A stretch of 64,000 nt of DNA from Streptomyces sp. NRRL S-646 (GCF_000720765.1 NZ_JODC01000013.1:124001-188000), one strand, 5' to 3'; positions 52,899 to 61,759 are shown, counted from the first letter of the stretch. Translations and numbers: made by a program. Notes: generated by a model not told the origin, from the sequence alone.

Positions 52899-53079
52899 TC
52901 AGCCGTAAGACCCAACAGCTGTTTGTAGGTTCGCGCCGTCCGCTGCACACGGCCGTGCTTTGACCTCCGCTGTGTCGTCGCAGCGCAGCCGTGGTGGCCG
53001 GGGCCAGTCTCAGAGATGAGTGCACTTCCTCGGAGCGAGGGGCACTCTCAGCGACTCGGCGGTTTGCCCTGCCGTGAAG

Positions 53080-53541
53080 TTAGACATCGGCGCCCAGGTC
53101 TTTACGCATGGCATCCCGAAGGGCCTGGTACGCCCGGTCGTAGCGATGTCGCCCGGTGACGTACTCGTTGCTGTCCCGGCTGAATCCGTCAGCGACCACG
53201 TCGCGCAGGTCGCGTAGCCGGCGGAATGAATCGTCAGACTTCTCGACCACGTAGCGCGGCGCGCAGATCGACAGCTCGTATCGCAGGCTTGTGCAGGCTT
53301 CGAATGGTTCCCACACTGCACGTCTGCGCTGCTGAGGGTCGGGCACTGGCTCACGAACGGTCACACGGCAAGCGTGTCGAGCCGATGCGAGAGCGGAGAG
53401 GTATGAGACGTAGAGAGAACGTCGGCTATCGGTGTGCTGGTCGCCTCGTTCGCGTCTCCACCGGCGATGATCGAGGATTCCGGCCGATGCTGTCGCAATT
53501 GCTCCGCCGACGACAGTGCTTGCCAGTGAGACCCATTCCAT
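53080..53541 (-). CDS. Membrane-anchored hypothetical protein
   Basis: A 153-residue protein; ATG at 53541 with GGGGGTG upstream. N-terminal TM (WVSLASTVVGGAIATASAGI), then the motif DHRRWRRERGDQHTDSRRSL and a helical domain (YVSYLSALASARHACRVTVR). It has the same layout as the gene at 35155-35679, next to the first attachment repeat. I cannot assign a function. From memory, such TM plus helical proteins are common in actinobacterial mobile DNA. Confidence 0.65.
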   Translation of the reverse strand: MEWVSLASTVVGGAIATASAGILDHRRWRRERGDQHTDSRRSLYVSYLSALASARHACRVTVREPVPDPQQRRRAVWEPFEACTSLRYELSICAPRYVVEKSDDSFRRLRDLRDVVADGFSRDSNEYVTGRHRYDRAYQALRDAMRKDLGADV

Positions 53542-53746
53542 CGGCACCCCCAGGGCTGAGCTGTCAGCGCTCCAGCGTGCCCTTGCTGTCACGCGGCGTC
53601 GAGGTGTCCGTGTCCCTGCTGCCCTGACCTGCGGTGTCTCACCGCCGCTTCACAAGTGCAGTTGATATGAAGCGGGCCGTGAGATTGTGCAGCCGAACTT
53701 GAGATCCCACACTGATCGTGCTCGGGGTGTTCGCGGAGGTTGTGCC

Positions 53747-53797
53747 ATGCCCCGAACCATCTGGTCAGGTGCGATCAGCTTCGGTCTGGTCACTTCT
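53747..53797 (+). pseudogene. ku: 5' fragment of a ku (DNA end-binding) gene
   Basis: Sixteen codons from an ATG with GGAGG upstream read MPRTIWSGAISFGLVT, the invariant start of bacterial Ku, a non-homologous end-joining protein. The match stops abruptly and the frame drifts into unrelated residues (SLNQPWARP). The RBS and start are intact, so only the 5' end of the gene survived a deletion or insertion here. Confidence 0.75.
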
Positions 53798-53913
53798 CTG
53801 AACCAACCATGGGCACGGCCTACATGTCGGCAGCCATGCCGGAGCCCAGGCCGCATAATCGCGCGCATGCGAACGACGCCGCAGAGTTTGAAGCCCGTGG
53901 TCCTAGGATGCGA

Positions 53914-54096
53914 TCAGTGGTAGGCACTGACAGCTGTTAGGTACAAGGCGCAGGCGGTACCAAAGGTGCTGCCGCCGATCAGTAGAGCGCTCACGGGGTT
54001 GTTGCCTAAGCGCCAAGCGATGAAGGCGGCAGCGCAGCCGATGTGCAGAGCCACGGACAGCGCAAGCAGCAGCATCAGGACCTGGAGCGTAGACAT
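53914..54096 (-). CDS. Small two-TM membrane protein
   Basis: A 60-residue protein, ATG at 54096 with AGGGAG upstream. MSTLQVLMLLLALSVALHIG, then FIAWRLGNNPVSALLIGGST and FGTACALYLTAVSAYH: two TM helices with a short polar loop. I recall similar small proteins in Streptomyces mobile elements, where some are Spd-like plasmid-spread proteins. That link is tentative. Confidence 0.65.
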   Translation of the reverse strand: MSTLQVLMLLLALSVALHIGCAAAFIAWRLGNNPVSALLIGGSTFGTACALYLTAVSAYH

Positions 54097-54288
54097 CGCG
54101 GTCTCCCTGAACTAGTGGTCCCGTCCGTTGTGTGGACCAGGTGGAAGGGACACTGCCTGTCCGCAGGTGTGTCCTGCCGCTGCATGACACACAGTTGGAC
54201 ACGTGGGCTGCTGGGATGCTGGCAGCGGGCCTGCGGGCTTCTTGTCCTGTGATGTCCTAACCGGACACCGGCGCGTGCGGGGCGATAG

Positions 54289-56874
54289 ATGAGCGAGACG
54301 CCGAACATATTCGAGGACTTGCGACGGATAGGTGTGCTAAAGCGCGAGCGGCTGGGCGGTCGGCCGTCGGACAATGCGCTGTCCAAGATTCCGCAATCAC
54401 CAGGGTCACGGGACACGATCGGCGCGTGGCTGCGCGGGGAGCGCTTCCCTCAGCGGTTGGAGGCACTGTTGGCCGTGCTCCGGGAGATCCGCACGGAGGC
54501 AGTTCGCATCCTGGATACGCCGGCAGATGCCGAGTGTGGCGAGACGGTCGCCGAGTTGCTGGCCGAAGACCGCTGGCGCCGGACATGGATGGGCGAACAG
54601 AGGCGCCGCACGCAGGTAAACCAACAGAGCGCGGAACGACAACGCGCACGCCAGGCCCTCCTGGACGAAGAGCGACGGGCGCGGCAGGCAGCTCTGGCCG
54701 ACCGTGCCCGCCCGATACGCTCCTGGACCCCGCAGCGGCTTGGAGTGCACCCCGCCATCTCTGGGCACCTAGTCATGCCGGATGTCGCCGACTTCGTGTT
54801 ACCGCCGTACGTGAAGCGCCCTCATGACGACCGCTTGCGCGCACGACTCAAGAAAGCAGTGGCCGACAGCGCGTCGCTACTGGTGGTGGTGCGCGGGCAG
54901 TCTTGTACAGGCAAGACTCGTACCGCTGTGGAGGCCCTCACAGTATTGCCGAATGATTTCCAACTGCTCTTCCCCACAGACGCCGACAGTCTGCTGGCCA
55001 TTCTGGCTGCGGACGCGCTGGGCCCGGGAACCGTGCTTTGGCTGAATGAGGCCCAGCACTACCTGGACGGCCCCGTTGGCGAGGCCGCCGCGGCCGGACT
55101 GCTTCGCCGCCTCGACGCGGACGGCCCGTTCATTGCACTCGCCACCCTATGGCCCGACCACGACAAGAAGTTCACCACTGCGTCCAGCTCCAGCAACAAT
55201 GACCCCCACAAGCAAGCCCGGTCGCTGTTAGCCCAAGCCCACTACATCCATCTCCCGGACGCTTTCACTGAGCACTTGGACGCCGTCCGCCAGGTCGCCA
55301 CCGACGACCCGTCGCTGACCGCCGCCCTTGAGGCTGGTGGCACCCGCATCACCCAGACCCTCGCAGCCGGCCCCGACCTCGTGGCCCACTATGAGCGTCC
55401 CGACGGCAAACACGGCATATATGGCAAGGCCCTGATCAGCGTGGCTATGGACGCACACCGTTTCGGTGTTACGGCGCCGCTTTCACTGGCATTTCTTCGC
55501 GATGCGGCACCTGGCTACCTCACTGACAGCGAGCGAGGCTCTGCTGACCCCGACACCTGGTTCGACGGCGCTCTCACTCACGCCCGAACCATCATCAAAA
55601 AGACTACGCAGCCGCTTCAGGACGTACCTCGCCCCTCAGGTATGGGTGCCTTGCCCGATGTGGTCGCTCTCGCTGACTACCTCCAGCAGCATGGCCGCCA
55701 TACCCGGCAACGCTGCTGCCCTCCGAGCAGCTTCTGGGATGCCGCATCCCAGCACCTCACGAGCGAGATCGAGTTGAGTCGCCTAGGTAACGCTGCCCGC
55801 CGCCGGTACCGACTCCGCCATGCAGGGCATCTGTTTTGTGCTGCCATCAACGCTGGCGGCTCCCGTGTCGCTTGGGCGTGGCTTTCGGAAACGGCGGAGC
55901 TGGCCGGCTATTGGAGGGAGGCCGAACGGTTTGCTCGCCGCGGTAGTTACGCAGACTCTCTACGAAGACTGGTGTGGATGCGAGAAGAGAAGGGCGATTT
56001 GGAGGGCGCCGAACGGCTTCTCCGTTTGGCAAACGTCCATTTCGACCGCGGATGGCTCACGTCTCAACTAGCGCTGATGCGCGACAAGGCAGGTGATGCA
56101 GACGAAGCCGAACGCCTCGCCCTTGAGGCCGCGACCCTCAAGCCGCGTCCGGCGATGTACGGACTCGAGTGGCTGGCGAGCAGGCGGGATGAGGCAGGCA
56201 ACCAAGAGGACGCCGAACGGCTTATCGCCCTAGCTGCCGACGCTGGAGAGCACTGGGCTGTGGTTCGGCTGGGGATAAAGCGGATAGATACTGGGGATTG
56301 GGAGGGAGCCCAACGCCTCATGCACCTGCTAGAAGGCTGGATGGAAAGGCATGCGCTGCAGGACAAGCGAGAGAAAGCTGAAGAGGCGATCAAAACACCA
56401 GTGCAGCTAGCCCTATGGGATCTGGCACGGGATCGTGAGAAAGCGGGCAACAGGGGTGAAGCTGAGCGACTGTATCGCACCGCCGCCAACGCCGGGGATT
56501 TAGATGCTGTGACCTGGTTGACGTGGGCGCGAGAGCAAACCGGAGATCGCTATGGCGCTGAACGGCTTGTCCAACAGACCGCCGGCGCGGATGGGTGGTC
56601 TTATCCGATGTGGGATCTTGCGCTGAGATGGGAGGAGGCTGGGCATCGAGAGAGGGCTGAAACGCTCGCCCGCCAGTCTCTGCAGTTACTCGCGGCGGCG
56701 GAGGCGTGGTGGCACCCAGAAGTGTCCGCCCGACGTACTTCTTTTCCGATATTCTGTTTTCAAGGTCTCTCAGGTGTTGAGCGGACAATTCCGCCCTCTT
56801 GGCGAGTTTGGCGGCACGAGCTGCAATTATGGCTGCCACAATGGAGGCTACAGCGGGAATTATTGCCACGATGA
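54289..56874 (+). CDS. XRE-STAND-like NTPase with TPR/Sel1-like repeats
   Basis: An 861-residue protein. The N-terminal head (about 1-80: RRIGVLKRERLGGRPSDNAL ... TIGAWLRGERFPQRLEALLA) is HTH-like. Two coiled-coil-like stretches lie at about 100-140. The NTPase has Walker A VVVRGQSCTGKTRTAVEA near residue 205 and a Walker-B-like GTVLWLNEAQHYL near 250. From about 535 there are eight or more repeats of about 32 residues (AGNQEDAERLIALAADAGEH type). From about residue 808 the frame reads antisense to the gene fragment at 56735-56932, so the natural C-terminus is probably lost. It converges with a paralogue at 56952. A likely defence or signalling switch. Confidence 0.82.
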   Translation: MSETPNIFEDLRRIGVLKRERLGGRPSDNALSKIPQSPGSRDTIGAWLRGERFPQRLEALLAVLREIRTEAVRILDTPADAECGETVAELLAEDRWRRTWMGEQRRRTQVNQQSAERQRARQALLDEERRARQAALADRARPIRSWTPQRLGVHPAISGHLVMPDVADFVLPPYVKRPHDDRLRARLKKAVADSASLLVVVRGQSCTGKTRTAVEALTVLPNDFQLLFPTDADSLLAILAADALGPGTVLWLNEAQHYLDGPVGEAAAAGLLRRLDADGPFIALATLWPDHDKKFTTASSSSNNDPHKQARSLLAQAHYIHLPDAFTEHLDAVRQVATDDPSLTAALEAGGTRITQTLAAGPDLVAHYERPDGKHGIYGKALISVAMDAHRFGVTAPLSLAFLRDAAPGYLTDSERGSADPDTWFDGALTHARTIIKKTTQPLQDVPRPSGMGALPDVVALADYLQQHGRHTRQRCCPPSSFWDAASQHLTSEIELSRLGNAARRRYRLRHAGHLFCAAINAGGSRVAWAWLSETAELAGYWREAERFARRGSYADSLRRLVWMREEKGDLEGAERLLRLANVHFDRGWLTSQLALMRDKAGDADEAERLALEAATLKPRPAMYGLEWLASRRDEAGNQEDAERLIALAADAGEHWAVVRLGIKRIDTGDWEGAQRLMHLLEGWMERHALQDKREKAEEAIKTPVQLALWDLARDREKAGNRGEAERLYRTAANAGDLDAVTWLTWAREQTGDRYGAERLVQQTAGADGWSYPMWDLALRWEEAGHRERAETLARQSLQLLAAAEAWWHPEVSARRTSFPIFCFQGLSGVERTIPPSWRVWRHELQLWLPQWRLQRELLPR

Positions 56875-56932
56875 GTGATAATTTCCAATTCACCCCACTC
56901 TTGGCGGCGGCTTGTATTATCTCTGACATCAC
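56735..56932 (-). pseudogene. N-terminal fragment of a TM/coiled-coil protein
   Basis: It reads MMSEIIQAAAKSGVNWKLSL, then IVAIIPAVASIVAAIIAARA (TM) and the helix KLAKRAELSAQHLRDLENRI, SEKKY. Intact proteins of this type go on with a soluble helical domain. Here, right after EKKY, the sequence becomes Pro/Thr-rich noise antisense to the STAND gene's repeat region. It marks one side of a recombination junction. Confidence 0.5.
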
Positions 56933-56951
56933 TTGATTGCTCCAATTGCGA

Positions 56952-59690
56952 TCACTGCCATGGCGCTGCTGGAGTGCCGTCGGGGTCGATCCCGTAGGGC
57001 CACCATGCTTTCAGTAGCTGGCTGCTGATCAAGTGGGCATGTCCAGCGTCGGCGACTTGCCCAGCCAATGCGTACGCTCCTGGAGCGTTTCCAGCGCTTT
57101 TACGAATGGACACCAGGCGCGCCACAGCATCGGGGGTGCCAGCGTCAGCAGCCTGCCATGCCAGCTCTTCGGCCCCCTTAGAGTCTCCCGCTTCTTCCCG
57201 CCAGCCTCCCAGAACGTTCATGGCGGACGGGTCCCCTGCATCGGCACCCTGCTGAAATAGTGATTCAGCCCTTTTCTGTCCCCGCTCAATTCGCCACTGC
57301 AGGGCTTCAAAACCCAGCCAAGTCAGCGCATTTGGATTTCCGGCAGAGGCCTCTCGGGCCAGGGTTTCGGCTCCTTCGTGATCCCCTGCCTTCTCTCGCC
57401 GGACGGCCAGGAGTGTCAGGGCATTCCAATTGCCAGCGTCGGCAGCTTGCCGAGCCAGGTTTTCGGCTCGTTCGCAGTCTCCCGCCCTCTCTCGCCGAAT
57501 GGACAATTCCTCCAGATATGTCGAATCAAGCGCAGCAGCTTGCCGGGCTAGTTTCTCGGCTTCCTCCGGATGGCCGGCCTCCTCATATCGGCGAGCCAGC
57601 ATCAGGAGGGCCCGTGGGTCTCCAGCATCAGCCGCTCGCTGCGCTAGCGCCTCAGCCGTAGCACGGTCTCCCACCTCCTCGCGCCATTCAGCCAGAATCC
57701 TAATTCCCTCGATATCGCCAGCATCGGCGGCTTGCTGAGCCGCAGATTCGGCCCCTTCGAAATCACCTGCTGCCCTACGCCACTCAGCCAAAAGCACTAG
57801 AGCCTGAGGTTTCCCTGCATCAGCGAATTTCTGGACAAGGGCTTCGGACCCCTCATGATCCCCTGCCGCCCTACACCACTCGGCCAGGGTCCTCCAGGCA
57901 GAAGGGTGACCTGCGTCAACGGCTCGCCGGACTAGGGATTCAGCCCCGTCTTGGTCTCCCGCCTCCCTGCGGCGCTCGGCCAGCATGCTGAACACATTTA
58001 CGTTGCCTGCATCGAACGCCTGCTGCAGCAGCTGTTCACCTTCTTGATGATCACCAGCATTCATCAGCCGGATAGCCAGATCGGTAAGGGCCTGCGGAGC
58101 ACCTGTTTCAGCCGCTTGCCTTAGGACTGACTCAGCCTCCTCATGCCTTCCGGCTCCGTCTAGCCACACAACCAGGCTCTGGTGATCCGTTGGATCGCCG
58201 AGGCGGATGGCACGTCGCATTAGGCGATGTTCCCACTGAATGCGGTATCGCTGATGGGCCTCATACGCAACCCGCTTCAATTCGGCAGGATTCGTGAGGT
58301 TAGTGTGCGCCGACTGCCAGAAAGAGGCGGGTGGACACGTACGACGTCGGGCCTTCCGTCCATATTGTTCGAGATAATCCGCCAGACGGAAAACTGGTTC
58401 AAGATCGGAACCCGGCCCTTCCTCGCGGAGCAGTGCGCCAGACAGGCGGCTCATAACACGACGCAGTGGAGCCTGTTTCCCGTGCACTTGCTTGGTCAGT
58501 TCAGCAAACGCTGATTCCACCCAGTCCTCGGCGAGGTTGCCGTGATCAACATCGTTTAGGTAGTCATTTGTGGCGTCCACGAGAAACGATTGAGGCAGGT
58601 GGAGGCCGAATCCGAGCCTACGCGCGTCCATCGCGGCCTGCAGCAGTGCCCGAGCCGCAGGGGAGCCACTTTCGTAGCATCGAAGCAGCTGAGGAGCACC
58701 TGCCAGATCTTGAGTTACTCGCCCATGACTGTCGACTCGCGTTAGAGCGTCTGCCAGCAACTGGTCTCCAGCCCCCGCTAGTTGAGCGGCGGTGGCCAAT
58801 TCCTCTGCGTTGAAGCATTCTGGGACGCTTATGGTGCGTCCAGCCAGGAGTTCTCGGACCCGGCTGTGCGCGTCGTCTCGCTGGCCAGCTGCGGGCAGGG
58901 AGGTGTACTGGCGCTCGTATTCAGGCCAAAGTGTGCCCAAGACTAGAACTGGGCCGCGTGCGGGGGTAGTGAGCAGCGCATGGATAGCGGCGGCGATCTG
59001 CTCACCTAGGGCGGGATCGCCAAGGTAGTGCTGGGCCTCGTTCAGCCACACGACAGTCTTCGGTCCCACCTGCGCAAGCGCATCATGCGCAGCTTCCACC
59101 CGCGTAGGATCGAACGGATGCCACAGCCGCCATTCCTTCGCCGCCAGTGGCTGCACAGCCTCCCAACATGCTCGCGTCTTGCCTGTCGAGGACTCACCGA
59201 CAAGCACCAGCATCGTGCTGTGCCCATCCATAGCCGCGCTGACCGTATCTTCTAACATCCGGTCGTGGGCCCGAGGGATGTAGCTGGAGAGCACGGGTAC
59301 TTGGTGGCGGTCGGTTCCAGGCCCTGCCGGATGTACCTCCAGGTCATGCGCATTCCAGTCTCGAATGGACTTGCCCAGCACATCGGCTATCTCTTGAGCC
59401 ACGCTCGTTTCCCCGGCAGCTGTTCGGCGCAGGCGCAACAGCTCGACGTCTGACAGATCCAGCGCTCGGGCGAGAGCTGCGATGGTTTCAGCTGTCGGCA
59501 CAGGTGCGTTCGTGTTAAACGCTTGCTGAACCGTAGTGCGGCTCAGCCTTGCGCGGGCTCCAAGCTGCGTCTTTGTCAGGCGAGCGAGTGCTAACCCATC
59601 TTCCAGCTGCCTGCGCATCTCAGTGAGCGCCTCGTCGCGCTCTCGACTTCGGCCCCTCACCTGCGCCGCCCTTTCGCCCTGCATGTTCAA
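56952..59690 (-). CDS. XRE-STAND-like NTPase with about 12 tandem 32-residue repeats
   Basis: A 912-residue protein, TTG at 59690 (in-frame ATG at 59684). XRE head: LALARLTKTQLGARARLSRT, VPTAETIAALARALDLSDVE. NTPase: Walker A VLVGESSTGKTRACWEAV near residue 165, Walker-B-like KTVVWLNEAQHYL near 217, a GTLWPEYERQYTSLP block, and a helical lid. From about residue 507 to 890 are 11-13 repeats of about 32 residues built on EAG-DxxGAExLxxxAADAGxPxALxxLAxxR, Sel1/TPR-like. From memory the family recurs in Streptomyces. A STAND core plus repeat sensor is the Avs/NLR plan, but an HTH replaces the usual effector. Confidence 0.88.
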   Translation of the reverse strand: MNMQGERAAQVRGRSRERDEALTEMRRQLEDGLALARLTKTQLGARARLSRTTVQQAFNTNAPVPTAETIAALARALDLSDVELLRLRRTAAGETSVAQEIADVLGKSIRDWNAHDLEVHPAGPGTDRHQVPVLSSYIPRAHDRMLEDTVSAAMDGHSTMLVLVGESSTGKTRACWEAVQPLAAKEWRLWHPFDPTRVEAAHDALAQVGPKTVVWLNEAQHYLGDPALGEQIAAAIHALLTTPARGPVLVLGTLWPEYERQYTSLPAAGQRDDAHSRVRELLAGRTISVPECFNAEELATAAQLAGAGDQLLADALTRVDSHGRVTQDLAGAPQLLRCYESGSPAARALLQAAMDARRLGFGLHLPQSFLVDATNDYLNDVDHGNLAEDWVESAFAELTKQVHGKQAPLRRVMSRLSGALLREEGPGSDLEPVFRLADYLEQYGRKARRRTCPPASFWQSAHTNLTNPAELKRVAYEAHQRYRIQWEHRLMRRAIRLGDPTDHQSLVVWLDGAGRHEEAESVLRQAAETGAPQALTDLAIRLMNAGDHQEGEQLLQQAFDAGNVNVFSMLAERRREAGDQDGAESLVRRAVDAGHPSAWRTLAEWCRAAGDHEGSEALVQKFADAGKPQALVLLAEWRRAAGDFEGAESAAQQAADAGDIEGIRILAEWREEVGDRATAEALAQRAADAGDPRALLMLARRYEEAGHPEEAEKLARQAAALDSTYLEELSIRRERAGDCERAENLARQAADAGNWNALTLLAVRREKAGDHEGAETLAREASAGNPNALTWLGFEALQWRIERGQKRAESLFQQGADAGDPSAMNVLGGWREEAGDSKGAEELAWQAADAGTPDAVARLVSIRKSAGNAPGAYALAGQVADAGHAHLISSQLLKAWWPYGIDPDGTPAAPWQ

Positions 59691-59784
59691 CGATGTTCAT
59701 CATCCACCGCCTGAACCACGGCGAACACCTCTTTCGCGACCTTCGGACACGTCAACGCCCCTCTGCCTTCTTGGAGCTGCTGTC

Positions 59785-59982
59785 ATGTCCCGCCTTCTCA
59801 TCCTGCTGATCGCTGTCGCGCTGATCCTGATCCTTGCCTTGCTAACTGCCGCTGGCGCGGGCAAACTCGCCCGCCTTGACGGCGCCTCATACCCCGCTGC
59901 TCTGACCCGAGCCGCCGTCGCCTTCGCCAGCACACTGACACTCGCGGCCGCAATCACTGCGGCGCTGTCCACCGTCCTGTGA
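59785..59982 (+). CDS. Small two-TM membrane protein
   Basis: A 65-residue protein, ATG with GGAG nine bases upstream. MSRLLILLIAVALILILALL, then AGAGKLARLDGASYPAALTR and AAVAFASTLTLAAAITAALS. Two TM helices. It is divergent from the STAND NTPase. Similar small proteins accompany transfer modules in Streptomyces elements; this is inference by size and topology. Confidence 0.65.
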   Translation: MSRLLILLIAVALILILALLTAAGAGKLARLDGASYPAALTRAAVAFASTLTLAAAITAALSTVL

Positions 59983-60074
59983 AAACTCGCGCGTGACTAG
60001 TTGTCATCATCTGTCAGCGTTGGCACGCCTCGCCTCGCATGGATTGCAGACGGCCCCGTACCGACACGCCCCCC

Positions 60075-60227
60075 AGCTCCCATCCCGTCCGCCGTCGACC
60101 CACACGGATGTGGAGCGGGCGTGGCCCCTGGTGTCCAGGTGGAGCGCGCCACTGTACGAACGACCTGGACACCAGGGGCCACGTCTGCTCGGCTTCGCCT
60201 GGGTCGACGGTGGACGGGATGGGAGCT
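60075..60227. repeat. 153-base imperfect inverted repeat
   Basis: The left arm 60075-60140 and right arm 60163-60227 are inverted copies around a 22-base spacer. Strongest blocks: AGCTCCCATCCCGTCC with CCGTCGACCCA at the outer ends, and CGTGGCCCCTGGTGTCCAGG with its complement at the inner ends (21 exact pairs). The middle 20 bases differ. It lies in a 510-base gap (59983-60492) without a gene. Could be a replication or transfer origin, a double-strand plasmid structure, or a miniature inverted-repeat element. Confidence 0.7.
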
Positions 60228-60492
60228 CCCCGCAACCACTCCCTGATCCGCACCCGGCAGCGCTCCCCCGGCTCCCGGTGCCGGCCGATCCCCCGCCGGA
60301 GGCACCGTCTTTGACCGCCAGCCGAGCAGCGTGATCGTCCGCTTCACCACCCTGGCGCCGACCACATGGGCGGGCGTAGGCGTAGCGCCCGTAGCGCGGG
60401 CCGAAGGCATGAGCGCGAAGGGCGGCGGAGCCGGGAGCCCGTCCGGCGGAGCGGAGCGCAGCCGGTCTTGAACCCGTAGAGAAAGTTGTAAC

Positions 60493-60879
60493 TCAGTCGG
60501 ACGTGTGGGGCTTGAAGTCGTATGCGCATGCTGGAAGTTCGGCCCTCTGGCGGTGTGCGAGCGGCAGGAAGAGCACGGGTCTGATTGTCCAGGTGATGCG
60601 GGTGTCGGCTTGGGTCACTGACACGGTGCAGGGCTCGAAGCGCAGGAGGGCTCGTCTGGTCCTGATGCGGCCGAAGTACAGCCAGTGCCATGCCTTGTCG
60701 GAGGCGTCCGGGTCCAGGGCTGGTGTGATGGTGCGGAGTGCTATCGCGACCCATCTGTCTGCCTGGGGGACGGTGTAGGCGTCGAAGGAGGCTCGGAGGG
60801 TCGGCTGTCCCGTGGTGTCGGTGAGGTCTTCAGTCGAGCACTCGCACCAGAAGCCGGGCAGGGGCTTGTCCATCAGCAC
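60493..60879 (-). CDS. Hypothetical protein, coupled to the ATPase-like gene
   Basis: A 128-residue protein. The GTG at 60879 is chosen because AGGAGG lies six bases upstream; it overlaps the 3' end of the gene before it. MDKPLPGFWCECSTEDLTDT, then QADRWVAIALRTITPALDP and ARIRTRRALLRFEPCTVSVT-like strands. Family not recognised. Probably the second gene of an operon with the broken HATPase gene. Confidence 0.6.
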   Translation of the reverse strand: MLMDKPLPGFWCECSTEDLTDTTGQPTLRASFDAYTVPQADRWVAIALRTITPALDPDASDKAWHWLYFGRIRTRRALLRFEPCTVSVTQADTRITWTIRPVLFLPLAHRQRAELPACAYDFKPHTSD

Positions 60880-61196
60880 GGGTGACCTCCTGAGGAGCAG
60901 TCCGAGAAGAGCTCCGCGGTGATGGTGTGGCCGCCGTCGGTCTCGTGGACCACGACCCGGTGAGCGATCGCGCTGACCATGCCCAGACCCCGGCGGATAC
61001 CGCAAGCGCCAGGTGGAAGCTGCCGGAATCCCGGCCGCTGGTTCGCGCTCAGCTCGCTCACGATCAGTTCGGCGTCCTCCGCCAATGGTGAGCCGCGCAG
61101 GATGTCGCGGGTCCAGCGGCGGGCCCGGCTGACCTCTTCCGGAAATCCTGGGCAAGTGAGCCCCCAGACCCGGGCTGTACACGTATACTCGTGCAT
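60873..61196 (-). pseudogene. RsbW-like HATPase_c protein, internally deleted
   Basis: ATG at 61196 with GAAGGAAC upstream. It begins as a Streptomyces HATPase_c regulator (RARRWTRDILRGSPLAEDAE, LIVSELSAN) and ends as one (RGLGMVSAIAHRVVVHETDG, HTITAELF). Between, the N-box and G1 region are missing. A short out-of-frame segment (SGRDSGSFHLALAVS in the neighbouring frame) shows that at least two deletions occurred. ATP binding would be lost. Confidence 0.7.
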
Positions 61197-61198
61197 AC
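61181..61198 (-). promoter_or_regulatory. ACGAGTATAC operator-like site before the HATPase remnant
   Basis: On the minus strand GTATGCACGAGTATACGT overlaps the start codon of the HATPase remnant. It shares the ACGAGT/ACTCGT half-site with the palindrome at 63015-63030. Candidate target of the KorSA-like regulator. Confidence 0.4.
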
Positions 61199-61242
61199 AA
61201 GTTCCTTCGTGCTGGTAGGCCGCCATGTGCAGCGGGTTCGGA

Positions 61243-61668
61243 CTAGACGAGTTTCACGCCATCGTGAGCGCGGATGGCCGGCGGAGACGCCGCGTCGAGT
61301 GCGTCCAGGACGCGGATCGCGTACGCCTCGTCGGCAAGGTCGGACACTTCTTCACGGGTGACCCAGCGCAGGGCACGGGTCTCGTCGCCGGTGGTCGGCG
61401 TGCCGTCGGCGGCCTGGCAACGGAAGACCAGCGAGACGATCAGGCCCGTCATGTTCTTGTAGACGCCGGTCAGGGTCGCCGGGAGGGCGATCTTGATGCC
61501 GGTTTCTTCGAGGACTTCGCGTTGGAGGGCCTCGGGGATGGTTTCCTCGCGTTCGAGGACGCCGCCCGGGGGTTCCCACTTGCCGTTGTCGCGGCGCTGG
61601 ATCAGGAGGGCGCGGTTGTGGGCGTCGACGATCACTCCGGCGACGCTCACGGAGTGCGGACGGTCCAT
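61243..61668 (-). CDS. Nudix hydrolase, similar in context to Pif of pSAM2
   Basis: A 141-residue enzyme, ATG at 61668 with GAGGAA upstream. Nudix box GVLEREETIPEALQREVLEE then TGI fits Gx5Ex7REUxEExGU exactly. VSVAGVIVDAHNRALLIQRR starts the fold. In pSAM2 the Nudix protein Pif, encoded next to korSA, gives immunity against redundant transfer. Here a Nudix gene is divergent from a KorSA-like GntR gene with 91 bases between the starts, so the same role is likely. Confidence 0.85.
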   Translation of the reverse strand: MDRPHSVSVAGVIVDAHNRALLIQRRDNGKWEPPGGVLEREETIPEALQREVLEETGIKIALPATLTGVYKNMTGLIVSLVFRCQAADGTPTTGDETRALRWVTREEVSDLADEAYAIRVLDALDAASPPAIRAHDGVKLV

Positions 61669-61721
61669 GCTCACGTTCCTCGACCCTCTCGGCTGGCTAG
61701 GCTCTCCACCGTAGCAACAAG

Positions 61722-61745
61722 ACTCGCCCACACGTCTAGATACCT
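61722..61745. promoter_or_regulatory. Shared promoter/operator between the Nudix and GntR genes
   Basis: The minus strand reads TCTAGACGTGTGGGCGAGTC, very similar to the plus-strand TATAGACGAGTGGGCAAGT at 63021-63039. It lies between the divergent starts, 15 bases from the GntR GTG. Probably bound by the GntR protein, which would then control itself and the Nudix gene. Confidence 0.5.
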
Positions 61746-61759
61746 AAAGGAGTACGCGC

